Source: Rhodobacterales bacterium UBA3080
GTDB taxonomy: Bacteria > Pseudomonadota > Alphaproteobacteria > Rhodobacterales > Rhodobacteraceae
Assembly (NCBI GenBank): GCA_002366645.1
Contig: DFBM01000103.1
Location: forward strand, 1 to 5,682
DNA length: 5,682 bases
Direction: 5' to 3'
The notes beneath the pieces are model-generated. The model was not told the DNA's origin, ran no database searches, and worked only from the letters and a program-made list of their open reading frames with translations. Each line of letters begins with the position of its first letter. The first letter of the stretch is position 1. Positions 1 through 5,682 of the stretch are shown piece after piece. A program made the translations under genes and the position numbers.

Positions 1-1343
1 TGGGGTCGTGCACGATGAAACTGAACGCAACGGCCGAGATGATCCCGCTGACGTGGTTCGGCATTGCCAACCTGCACCCGTTCGTGCCGCTGGATCAGGC
101 TGCGGGCTATACCGAGCTGACCAACCAGTTGATGGAGCAACTTTGCGACATCACAGGCTATGACGCGATGTCTTTGCAGCCGAATTCGGGCGCGCAAGGG
201 GAATATGCCGGGCTTCTGACGATCCGGAATTACCACAAGTCGCGCGGTGAGGGTGGGCGTAACATCTGCCTAATCCCGACCTCGGCGCACGGCACTAACC
301 CTGCGTCTGCACAGATGGTGGGTTGGAAAGTCGTTGTAGTGAAATCCGCTGACAATGGTGACATTGATCTGGAGGATTTCCGCGCCAAGGCCGAGGCAGC
401 CGGTGAAAATCTGGCGGCTTGTATGATTACCTATCCATCCACGCATGGTGTATTCGAGGAAACTGTCCGCGAAGTTTGCGACATCACCCACGAACACGGT
501 GGTCAGGTTTATATCGATGGCGCCAACATGAACGCGATGTGCGGACTGGCGCAGCCGGGCAAGATTGGCGGCGACGTCAGCCACCTGAACTTGCACAAGA
601 CATTTGCCATCCCGCATGGTGGCGGTGGTCCGGGTATGGGGCCAATTGGCGTAGGTGCGCATCTTGAGCCGTTTCTGCCGGGACATCCTGAAAACGGTGG
701 CGCAGTTGGGCCTGTATCGGCGGCCCCTATGGGTAGCGCCTCGATTCTGGTGGTTAGCTGGGCGTATATCCTGTTGATGGGCGGTTCCGGTCTGACACAA
801 GCGACGAAGGTGGCGATTTTGAACGCCAACTACATCGCCAAGCGTTTGGAGGGTGCGTACAACGTACTGTTCACATCCAAGATCGGTCGCGTCGCGCACG
901 AATGTATCCTCGATACACGCCCGCTGGCGGAAACCGCTGATGTAACGGTTGATGACATCGCCAAGCGCCTGATGGACTGCGGATTCCATGCGCCGACAAT
1001 GAGCTGGCCTGTTGCGGGCACGCTAATGGTTGAGCCAACGGAATCAGAGCCAAAAGCCGAGATCGACCGCTTTATCACCGCAATGCTGGCCATCCGTGCC
1101 GAAGCGCAAGACATCGAAGACGGCAAGATCGCCTATGATCAAAGCATGCTGCACAATGCGCCGCATACCGTTGAAGATCTGGTTGGCGAGTGGGACCGTG
1201 CCTATAGCCGCGAACAGGCTTGCTATCCTCCGGGCGCATTCCGCGTAGACAAATACTGGTCGCCGGTGAACCGTGTCGACAATGCCTACGGCGATCGCAA
1301 TCTGATCTGCACCTGCCCACCGCTTGAGGCGTATGAGGACTAA
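1..1343 (+). CDS. gcvP: Glycine dehydrogenase (aminomethyl-transferring), P-protein of the glycine cleavage system, C-terminal part
   Basis: P-protein is the PLP-dependent subunit that decarboxylates glycine and passes the aminomethyl group to the lipoyl arm of H-protein, in the cytoplasm. The reading frame is open from the left edge (G-S-C-T just before the ATG at 15), so that ATG is internal. About 446 residues are visible, against roughly 950 for the usual single-chain enzyme, so the N-terminal half lies outside the window. Counting from the Met at 15, visible hallmarks are the SCTMKLN segment, [13 protein letters not shown] (55-67), [13 protein letters not shown] (87-99), the [10 protein letters not shown] strand (165-174) and LNLHKTF (191-197). 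K195 (codon 597-599) is the expected PLP Schiff-base lysine, and a glycine-rich loop follows it. The C-terminus, [11 protein letters not shown] plus a short acidic tail, is typical of the family and looks intact. The split two-subunit form (GcvPB) shares this region and cannot be excluded from the fragment alone, but single-chain GcvP is the norm in Alphaproteobacteria. gcvT and gcvH may lie upstream, out of view. Confidence 0.96.
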   Translation, partial: GSCTMKLNATAEMIPLTWFGIANLHPFVPLDQAAGYTELTNQLMEQLCDITGYDAMSLQPNSGAQGEYAGLLTIRNYHKSRGEGGRNICLIPTSAHGTNPASAQMVGWKVVVVKSADNGDIDLEDFRAKAEAAGENLAACMITYPSTHGVFEETVREVCDITHEHGGQVYIDGANMNAMCGLAQPGKIGGDVSHLNLHKTFAIPHGGGGPGMGPIGVGAHLEPFLPGHPENGGAVGPVSAAPMGSASILVVSWAYILLMGGSGLTQATKVAILNANYIAKRLEGAYNVLFTSKIGRVAHECILDTRPLAETADVTVDDIAKRLMDCGFHAPTMSWPVAGTLMVEPTESEPKAEIDRFITAMLAIRAEAQDIEDGKIAYDQSMLHNAPHTVEDLVGEWDRAYSREQACYPPGAFRVDKYWSPVNRVDNAYGDRNLICTCPPLEAYED

Positions 1344-1399
1344 CGTCAATTGGTCAAAACACATTCCACTTGAGTGATATGTAGTATTCTGACACCATG

Positions 1400-1425
1400 A
1401 GGGTCGCTTTCGGGCGGCCCTTTTT
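1400..1425 (+). terminator. Rho-independent terminator-like hairpin downstream of gcvP
   Basis: GGGTCGC (1401-1407) pairs with GCGGCCC (1414-1420) over seven base pairs with one G-U wobble, closing a six-base TTTCGG loop. TTTTT follows directly at 1421-1425, and A1400 can pair with the first T. This is the classic intrinsic terminator layout, 57 bases after the gcvP stop, and most likely ends the gcv transcript. It also lies only about 20 bases before the favoured start of the next gene, so it could instead act inside that gene's leader if the promoter is in 1344-1400. Its presence argues against translation starting at the ATG at 1397. Confidence 0.75.
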
Positions 1426-1444
1426 AATTGTCGAAAGTCAAATC

Positions 1445-2344
1445 ATGAAATTCCTTACCCTCGTCGCAGTTCTTTTCGCCCTTCCGGCACATGCCTTGGA
1501 GATCCAGCAGGTAACTGACAATGTTTACGCGATCGTCGGGCCGTTGGAGCAACGATCGACGGAGAATTTGGCGAATAATGCCACGTTTGGCGTTGTTGTA
1601 ACTGCTGAGGGCGTGGTTCTGATCGATACCGGCGGTAGCTGGAACGGGGCGGAGGAAGTGCATAATGCGGTGCGCGAGATTACCGACCAGCCGGTGAAAA
1701 TTGTGATTAATTCCGGCGGACAGGATCATCGCTGGATCGGGAACGACTATTGGCAACAGCAAGGGGCCGAGGTGATTGCTTCGGCGGCAGCGGTTGCAGA
1801 CCATAAGGATCGCGGCTCGGTTCAGATGACGGGGCTGTCGGTTTTGCTGGGTGACGCGCTTGAAGGAACGGTTCCTGCCTATGCGGATACGGTTTTTGAA
1901 ACCGGATATAGTTTCGAACTGGGCGGTATTTCATTTGAAATCACCCACGCGGGGCAGGCTCACACGCCGGGGGACAGTTTTATCTGGGTGCCATCTGAAA
2001 AGACTGTGTTTAGCGGTGATATTGTCTACATCGAACGGATCATAGGTGTCGGGGAGCAGTCACATTCCGGTTCTTGGATAGAGGTTTTCGAAACTATGGC
2101 CGCGCTAAACCCCGCGCATATTGTGCCCGGGCACGGTGATGTAACGACGTTGGAGCGGGCAACGGCAGATACATACGACTATCTCGTTAACCTGCGGACC
2201 CAGATGGGGGCGTTCATTGACGAGGGCGGGGACATTATTGATTCCGTGAACGTCGATCAGGCGGCGTGGTCGTATCTGGAAAACTTCGAGGGGCTAGCCA
2301 AACGCAATGCCCAGCAGGTATTTTCGGAAATGGAATGGGAGTGA
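1445..2344 (+). CDS. Secreted metallo-beta-lactamase-fold protein with altered metal-binding motif
   Basis: This 299-residue protein has the MBL-fold layout of the SoxH-like / PQQ-associated zinc metallohydrolase type; its substrate is unknown. I start it at 1445 because that Met begins a clear signal peptide (MKFLTLVAVLFALPAHA, probable cleavage after residue 17) and has a weak purine-rich GAAAG at 1433-1437. The in-frame ATG at 1397 would add 16 residues encoded across a terminator hairpin and has no visible ribosome binding site. Features are LEIQQVTDNVYAIVG at the mature N-terminus, the GVVLIDTGG strand (56-64), GQAHTPGDSF with H173, FSGDIVY with D192 and VPGHGDV with H230. These match the later metal ligands of the fold. 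The first motif, normally NTHxHxDH, reads NSGGQDHRWIGN (89-100), so the two leading histidines are missing. The product is probably periplasmic. It ends seven bases before the convergent oxidoreductase gene. Beta-lactamase activity is not implied; a redox- or sulfur-related hydrolase or a metal-poor homologue is possible. Confidence 0.88.
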   Translation: MKFLTLVAVLFALPAHALEIQQVTDNVYAIVGPLEQRSTENLANNATFGVVVTAEGVVLIDTGGSWNGAEEVHNAVREITDQPVKIVINSGGQDHRWIGNDYWQQQGAEVIASAAAVADHKDRGSVQMTGLSVLLGDALEGTVPAYADTVFETGYSFELGGISFEITHAGQAHTPGDSFIWVPSEKTVFSGDIVYIERIIGVGEQSHSGSWIEVFETMAALNPAHIVPGHGDVTTLERATADTYDYLVNLRTQMGAFIDEGGDIIDSVNVDQAAWSYLENFEGLAKRNAQQVFSEMEWE

Positions 2345-2364
2345 GGCAGGGCTAAAACCTGTCT
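2344..2364. terminator. Weak hairpin shared by two convergent gene ends
   Basis: AGGCAGG (2344-2350) pairs with CCTGTCT (2358-2364) across a seven-base loop, with one G-U wobble. It spans the stop codons of both convergent genes (TGA ending at 2344; TAG read on the minus strand at 2354-2352). No T-tract follows on either strand, so as an intrinsic terminator it is weak. It may slow polymerase or stabilise 3' ends, or be chance. Confidence 0.3.
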
Positions 2365-3593
2365 ACTCTATAAGGTGTAATATCCTCATTTGTGCGGCGA
2401 CCCGCAGCGATACCCGCCACCATCTTGCCTAGACGCGGACCAATCGTCAGACCTATATGCTGACCGCCGTAGGCGTGAATCACGTTCGGAGCGTTAGGGC
2501 TTTCGCCCAGTACAGGCATGCTGTCTGGCGTGGTCGGGCGACGGCCCATCCATTCATCGTCATATTCAAATTCCAGCGTCGGATAGACCTTCTTCATCTG
2601 TTTTCGCAGCAGGTTTATCGGCGCTTTCGAGGCTGACGCGTCCAGACCACCGAATTCGACCACTCCGGCTGCACGCAGGAAGCCCGCCATCGGGGTTAGA
2701 ACAAATTTGGCGTCGGTTATCATATACGGATTAGGCGCGGTGAAGTTCGGGTTAAACATGGAGACATGGTAGCCACGCTCGGCTTCAAGTTTGACTTTGA
2801 GGTCGAGCTTTTTGGTTAGCCGGCTGGACCACGCGCCAGCCGCCAAAACGACCTTGTCCGCCGTAATCGTCTCGCCGCCGTTCAATGTAACGGTCGGGGC
2901 TTCGCCTGCGGTTATGTCGACCACTTCGCCACGCTTGAATTTACCACCTTGGGATTGATAGTGGCCAAACAGCGCCGCCATGTAATCGCCCGGCGACGAT
3001 AGCCAGCCGTAATCTTTGTATACGACACCGAAAGTGTAGTCTGGGCCGATGTTCGGATCACGCGCGAGTATTTCGGAACGGTTGATATGGTCAGGATCAA
3101 AGCCATGCTTTTTGCGCAGAGCGGACGATAGGGGGTCTGCGTCGTAGTCGGATTTGCTTGGGTATAAGTTCACGTAATCGCCGGTGACGATATAACCGGC
3201 GGCGGGGGTTCCGGCGGAAATTGCCTGATGTTGGTCGACGGAATCATCGGTCAGGGCCGCAAGCCCTGCTGCGATTTCAGTAACCTTGTCGACGGAGCCA
3301 TTGCCTAGGAACGGCACCAGCCAAGGGAGCAACTTTGGCAGGTAAGACCAGCGCAGATAGAGTGGCGAATTAGGGTCGAGTAGCATGGCGGGCGCTTTGG
3401 CGAACAGGCCGGGGACAGACACAGGTATAATCGCCCCGCGCGCGAGCAGGCCGGCATTGCCAAACGACGTTTGTTCGGGGCTACCGGGTTCGATACGGTC
3501 AATCAGCGTGACCTCCCAGCCATCACGACGTAGCCATTCGGCAGCGGAAACGCCGGTTATACCAGCACCTACGACGAGAATGGTTTTGGTCAT
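2352..3593 (-). CDS. D-amino-acid dehydrogenase-like FAD-dependent oxidoreductase (DAO family)
   Basis: This 413-residue flavoprotein belongs to the DAO/DadA family, which oxidatively deaminates D-amino acids or related secondary amines and usually passes electrons to the respiratory chain at the cytoplasmic face of the membrane. Visible features are an N-terminal Rossmann dinucleotide fold ILVVGAGITG (5-14, GxGxxG) with an acidic residue ending the second strand (LIDR, D32), SFGNAG (43-48), the second FAD-contact strand VVLAAGAWSSRL (248-259), ERGYHV (272-277), and the C-terminal GRRPTTPDSMPVLG (350-363) and GGQHIGLTIGPRLGK (376-390). Length is close to the roughly 430 residues of DadA. There is no signal peptide. 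The start is supported by AGGAG six bases upstream. The gene lies 27 bases downstream of manB on the same strand with no terminator between, so co-transcription is likely. The C-terminal FAD-binding stretch differs from typical DadA (GHGTLGW-like). D-hydroxyproline, sarcosine or another imino acid are therefore also possible substrates, and I do not assign the symbol dadA. Confidence 0.9.
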   Translation of the reverse strand: MTKTILVVGAGITGVSAAEWLRRDGWEVTLIDRIEPGSPEQTSFGNAGLLARGAIIPVSVPGLFAKAPAMLLDPNSPLYLRWSYLPKLLPWLVPFLGNGSVDKVTEIAAGLAALTDDSVDQHQAISAGTPAAGYIVTGDYVNLYPSKSDYDADPLSSALRKKHGFDPDHINRSEILARDPNIGPDYTFGVVYKDYGWLSSPGDYMAALFGHYQSQGGKFKRGEVVDITAGEAPTVTLNGGETITADKVVLAAGAWSSRLTKKLDLKVKLEAERGYHVSMFNPNFTAPNPYMITDAKFVLTPMAGFLRAAGVVEFGGLDASASKAPINLLRKQMKKVYPTLEFEYDDEWMGRRPTTPDSMPVLGESPNAPNVIHAYGGQHIGLTIGPRLGKMVAGIAAGRRTNEDITPYRVDRF

Positions 3594-3599
3594 GTTGGG

Positions 3600-3604
3600 C
3601 TCCT
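3600..3604 (-). promoter_or_regulatory. Ribosome binding site of the DAO-family oxidoreductase
   Basis: On the minus strand AGGAG sits six bases before the ATG at 3593, inside the 27-base gap after the manB stop. It is the best Shine-Dalgarno match in the window. It fixes the start and shows that the downstream gene is translated independently within a probable two-gene transcript. Confidence 0.7.
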
Positions 3605-3620
3605 GTCTTCCAATATGGAC

Positions 3621-4985
3621 TTATACTCCGAGCAACTTTTTGACCCGATTAAGGTGAACTTTAACCGCAGCTGCATCGCCACGAGTTTCGATGTTCAAAC
3701 GCACCAGCGGTTCGGTGCTGGAGGAGCGTAAATTCATCCTCCAGTCGCCAAAGTCCATGCTGAGGCCGTCGAAAAACTCAATCTGAATCGCTTCGGATTG
3801 TAAGGCTGTTTCAACAGCTTTCAACGCGGCCGCCGGATCTTCGATCTTAAAGTTTTGCTCGCCCGAAGCGGGAAATTTGGCTTTGCGATCGGCGACCAGT
3901 TCGGCAAGCGGTTGGCCTTTGCTGGATACCAGTTCGGCAACCATCAGCCACGGGATCATGCCGCTGTCGCAGTACATGAAGTCGCGGAAATAATGGTGGG
4001 CGCTCATTTCACCGCCATAAATCGCGCTATGTTCCCGCATGGCGGATTTCTGGAAGGCATGGCCTGTGCGAGCCTGCACAGAAGTGCCGCCCATTTCGGC
4101 GACAATTTCGCGCGTATTCCAGATCATACGGGGATCGTGGATGATTGTTGCGCCCTCGTTCGCACCCAAGGCTTGTTCTGCAAGCAAACCGACGATGTAA
4201 TAGCCGTCGATGAATGTGCCTGTGTGGTCGAAGAAGAAACAGCGGTCAAAGTCGCCATCCCATGCCACGCCAAAATCCGCATTGTGTTCGCGAACAGCGG
4301 CGGCGGTGCGTGGCTGGTTTTTTTCGAGCAGCGGATTGGGGATACCGTTCGGAAAGCTCGGGTCAGGCTCGTGATCCATCCGAACGAACGAAACCGGTGC
4401 ACCCTTTGCCGCCAGCTGTCGGGCGATTTCGTCAAAGGCAGGGCCAGCGGCACCGTTGCCAGCGTTTACGAGTATCTTCAGCGGTTTCAGTTTCGATGGT
4501 TCAATAAAAGAACAAACCTTCGCGCCGTAAGGCTGGCGGATATCGACCTGTGTCAGGCTGCCCTGACGTTCGGGGAGGTCAAACGCCCGCCGTTCGGCCG
4601 CTTCACGTATAGCCACCATTTCAGTTGCCGGATCCAGCGGGCGGGAGCCCTGCCCGACCATCTTCATACCATTATAATCTATCGGATTATGCGAGGCCGT
4701 GACCTCGATCCCCGCGTCTGCGTTCAGGTGATCGGTTGCGAAATACACCTCTTCGGTGCCGCACATGCCGATATCCAGAACGTCGACGCCCATGTCCAGC
4801 AAACCACGCGCAACGGCGGCTTTCAGGGAATCGCTGGTTTCACGACAATCGCCACCTAGAACAACGACCCGCGGCTCCAAAATCTGAGCGAGGGCGGCAC
4901 CGATGTCATAAGCAATTTCCTCGTTGAGTTCATCGCCGAGTTTTCCACGAATATCGTAGGCTTTAAAACAATCTAGTTGGCGCAT
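3621..4985 (-). CDS. manB: Phosphomannomutase / phosphoglucomutase (CpsG/ManB type)
   Basis: The enzyme interconverts mannose 6-phosphate and mannose 1-phosphate (often also the glucose phosphates), feeding GDP-mannose synthesis for surface polysaccharides in the cytoplasm. The 454-residue length matches enterobacterial CpsG (about 456). All alpha-D-phosphohexomutase signatures are visible: CFKAYDIRGKLG at the N-terminus; the phosphoserine loop TASHNPIDYNG (96-106) with S98 as phosphoryl carrier; the Mg-binding loop DGDFDR (243-248); the sugar-specificity loop GGEMSAHHYF (324-333); and the phosphate-binding loop RSSSTEP (420-426). From memory of CpsG the similarity is strong along the whole chain. 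The start at 4985 is chosen because the family begins with this M-x-x-L-x-CFKAYDIRG and AAGGT lies seven bases upstream. A longer open frame to 5129 would add 48 residues unlike the family and run through a hairpin and an FNR-type box. It is probably the first gene of a two-gene transcript with the DAO-family oxidoreductase, and diverges from the cytochrome c gene. Confidence 0.94.
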   Translation of the reverse strand: MRQLDCFKAYDIRGKLGDELNEEIAYDIGAALAQILEPRVVVLGGDCRETSDSLKAAVARGLLDMGVDVLDIGMCGTEEVYFATDHLNADAGIEVTASHNPIDYNGMKMVGQGSRPLDPATEMVAIREAAERRAFDLPERQGSLTQVDIRQPYGAKVCSFIEPSKLKPLKILVNAGNGAAGPAFDEIARQLAAKGAPVSFVRMDHEPDPSFPNGIPNPLLEKNQPRTAAAVREHNADFGVAWDGDFDRCFFFDHTGTFIDGYYIVGLLAEQALGANEGATIIHDPRMIWNTREIVAEMGGTSVQARTGHAFQKSAMREHSAIYGGEMSAHHYFRDFMYCDSGMIPWLMVAELVSSKGQPLAELVADRKAKFPASGEQNFKIEDPAAALKAVETALQSEAIQIEFFDGLSMDFGDWRMNLRSSSTEPLVRLNIETRGDAAAVKVHLNRVKKLLGV

Positions 4986-4992
4986 GAAATTT

Positions 4993-4997
4993 ACCTT
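4993..4997 (-). promoter_or_regulatory. Ribosome binding site that sets the manB start
   Basis: AAGGT on the minus strand lies seven bases before the ATG at 4985, the position where homology to phosphohexomutases begins. This supports the 454-residue form over the longer in-frame extension. Confidence 0.6.
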
Positions 4998-5047
4998 AAT
5001 GAAACGAATCTTTTCGAGCGTTGTAGTGCGAATACCTTCAGCAATCC

Positions 5048-5082
5048 ATAAAACAAAGCGGAAGCCCGCCGAAGTGGGTTCC
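5048..5082 (-). terminator. Terminator-like hairpin in the manB leader
   Basis: Read on the minus strand, GGAACCC (5082-5076) and GGG-C-TTCC (5068-5060) form a stem of four plus three pairs with a one-base bulge. A TTCG loop sits at the tip, and the T-rich stretch GCTTTGTTTTAT (5059-5048) follows. On the plus strand no T-tract follows, so the polarity is minus. It lies 63-97 bases before the manB ATG with no gene upstream on that strand. It would act either as a leader attenuator or as a block on transcription coming from the cytochrome c side. Confidence 0.45.
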
Positions 5083-5115
5083 TCACCGTATCGTGATGAC
5101 AATATCAGGGCATAA

Positions 5116-5129
5116 TTGACGCATATCAA
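5116..5129 (+). promoter_or_regulatory. FNR/FnrL-type binding site (TTGACGCATATCAA)
   Basis: TTGAC-GCAT-ATCAA matches the FNR/Anr/FnrL consensus TTGAT-N4-ATCAA at nine of ten defined positions. Its centre is 70.5 bases before the cytochrome c start codon and about 137 before manB. FnrL-type regulators are oxygen-sensing iron-sulfur proteins that switch respiratory genes in Rhodobacterales when oxygen falls. The position suits activation of the cytochrome c gene; an effect on manB is possible but unsupported. Confidence 0.7.
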
Positions 5130-5150
5130 GGCATTGATTTCGGGTGGCGT

Positions 5151-5164
5151 TTATGTGCACCATC
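5151..5164 (+). promoter_or_regulatory. Candidate -10 region and start point of the cytochrome c promoter
   Basis: TTATGTG at 5151-5157 is a poor but usable -10 element. A transcript start near 5164 would put the FNR-type site at about -41.5, the standard class II activator distance, and leave a 5' leader of about 29 bases. No good -35 is present, as expected for an activator-dependent promoter. The call rests on spacing, not on a strong element. Confidence 0.4.
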
Positions 5165-5180
5165 AGACCGTAAATTATGG

Positions 5181-5185
5181 AAAGG
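5181..5185 (+). promoter_or_regulatory. Ribosome binding site of the cytochrome c gene
   Basis: AAAGG, within GGAAAGG at 5179-5185, lies seven bases before the ATG at 5193 and supports the start that gives a complete signal peptide. Confidence 0.55.
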
Positions 5186-5192
5186 CAGACTT

Positions 5193-5654
5193 ATGAAATT
5201 GACAACTTACGCCCAAATCGGGGCTTTATTGCTGGCATCTACGACCGCTTTCGCGGACTCCCATGAAGCCGCCTCCGAAGAGGACGCGCAGTTGATGATC
5301 GTCGAAGCTGCGCTTGCAGGTGGTGACGCTGCAGCTGGCGAGAAAATTTTCAAGAAATGCAAGGCGTGCCACATGATTGGCGAAGGCGCCAAGGCACGTA
5401 CTGGCCCTGCGTTGAACAACGTCGTTGGTGCCGAAATCGGCGATTTTGAAGGCTTCAAGTATTCCGCCGGCATGGTTGCGTTGGCTGAAGCAGACGAAAT
5501 CTGGACGATCGAAAATCTGAACGCTTTGTTGATCAAACCAAGAGATTTCGTAGCGAAAACCAAGATGTCATTCGCAGGCTTGAAAGACGAACAGGACCGC
5601 GCGGATTTGATCGCATATCTTGCGGGCTTCACAACGGTTGAAGCTGACGACTAA
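5193..5654 (+). CDS. Periplasmic class I cytochrome c (c2/c550-like)
   Basis: This 153-residue preprotein carries a Sec signal peptide (MKLTTYAQIG to TTAFA, probable cleavage after A21). An acidic linker follows (DSHEAASEEDAQ...), then one class I cytochrome c domain. The single heme site is CKACH (C56, C59, H60), with H60 as proximal ligand. M125 in AKTKMSFAGL is the expected sixth ligand. GDAAAGEKIFKKCKACH, TGPALNNVVG and GFKYSAGM are typical of the c2/c550/mitochondrial cytochrome c group. The likely role is soluble electron transfer in the periplasm, for example from the bc1 complex to terminal oxidases or reductases; the exact partners cannot be read from the sequence. It diverges from manB, and an FNR-type site and candidate promoter upstream suggest induction at low oxygen. 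Compared with Paracoccus c550 it lacks the extra loops and is closer to the short form. It resembles cycA products, but I cannot show orthology, so no symbol is given. Confidence 0.92.
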   Translation: MKLTTYAQIGALLLASTTAFADSHEAASEEDAQLMIVEAALAGGDAAAGEKIFKKCKACHMIGEGAKARTGPALNNVVGAEIGDFEGFKYSAGMVALAEADEIWTIENLNALLIKPRDFVAKTKMSFAGLKDEQDRADLIAYLAGFTTVEADD

Positions 5655-5682
5655 TCCTGATCTAGTAGATTGAACATTTGGC

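Noticed and set aside
270..989. Minus-strand open frame (239 codons) opposite gcvP
   Set aside because: It is antisense to conserved P-protein sequence including the PLP lysine. The translation is Arg/Cys/His-rich without a domain, as expected of a shadow frame.
1344..1396. Possible promoter (TTGGTC or TTGAGT with GATATG or TAGTAT) after gcvP
   Set aside because: No pair of hexamers has both a good match and 16-18 base spacing, so a promoter here is plausible but not supportable as a feature.
1397..1444. Upstream start for the MBL-fold gene
   Set aside because: It would put 16 residues encoded by a terminator hairpin before a clean signal peptide, and no ribosome binding site precedes it.
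3607..3621. Small palindrome TCCAATATGGA between manB and the oxidoreductase gene
   Set aside because: Four-base arms with a three-base centre are expected by chance, with no T-tract or known operator match.
3855..4859. Long plus-strand open frame (334 codons) opposite manB
   Set aside because: It lies wholly antisense to a phosphomannomutase with every family motif, has no recognisable domain, and is explained by codon bias of the real gene.
5089..5104. Imperfect inverted repeat TATCGT-GATG-ACAATA upstream of manB
   Set aside because: Short, AT-rich and imperfect (a G-U pair on the minus strand, a C-A mismatch on the plus); it matches no operator I know.
4986..5129. N-terminal extension of manB by 48 residues
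   Set aside because: The extension has no family similarity, crosses a hairpin and an FNR-type box, and the internal Met has its own ribosome binding site.
5660..5670. Inverted repeat ATCTAGTAGAT after the cytochrome c stop
   Set aside because: A one-base centre cannot form a hairpin loop at full stem length and no T-tract follows, so it is not a credible terminator; the real one may lie past the window edge.

Overview
The window looks like ordinary chromosomal DNA from an alphaproteobacterium, most likely a marine Rhodobacterales (Roseobacter-group) species. This is inferred from moderate GC content, a P-protein ending of the Rhodobacterales type, a small soluble class I cytochrome c, and a well-formed FNR/FnrL-type box. 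No mobile element, CRISPR array, tRNA, rRNA or long repeat is visible.

Layout. Positions 1-1343 (+) hold the C-terminal half of gcvP, the decarboxylating subunit of the glycine cleavage system, cut by the left edge. A GC-rich hairpin with a T-tract follows at 1400-1425. Positions 1445-2344 (+) encode a secreted metallo-beta-lactamase-fold protein whose HxHxDH metal motif is replaced by an unusual GGQDHR segment. It converges, seven bases apart, on a minus-strand pair. That pair is a phosphomannomutase of the CpsG/ManB type (4985 down to 3621), followed 27 bases later by a D-amino-acid-dehydrogenase-like FAD oxidoreductase (3593 down to 2352). A 207-bp divergent region (4986-5192) separates manB from a periplasmic cytochrome c gene (5193-5654, +).

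The genes do not form one pathway. They cover one-carbon/glycine metabolism (gcvP), a periplasmic hydrolase-like protein of unknown substrate, sugar-nucleotide precursor supply (manB), amino-acid oxidation (the DadA-like enzyme) and respiratory electron transfer (cytochrome c). The most informative non-coding part is the divergent region. It holds TTGACGCATATCAA, a near-perfect FNR-type site placed as expected for a class II activated promoter of the cytochrome c gene. It also holds a terminator-like hairpin on the minus strand inside the manB leader.

I see no convincing undescribed multi-gene system. The strongest leads are the altered metal site of the MBL-fold protein, the probable oxygen-responsive promoter of the cytochrome gene, and the hairpins lying upstream of two translation starts.
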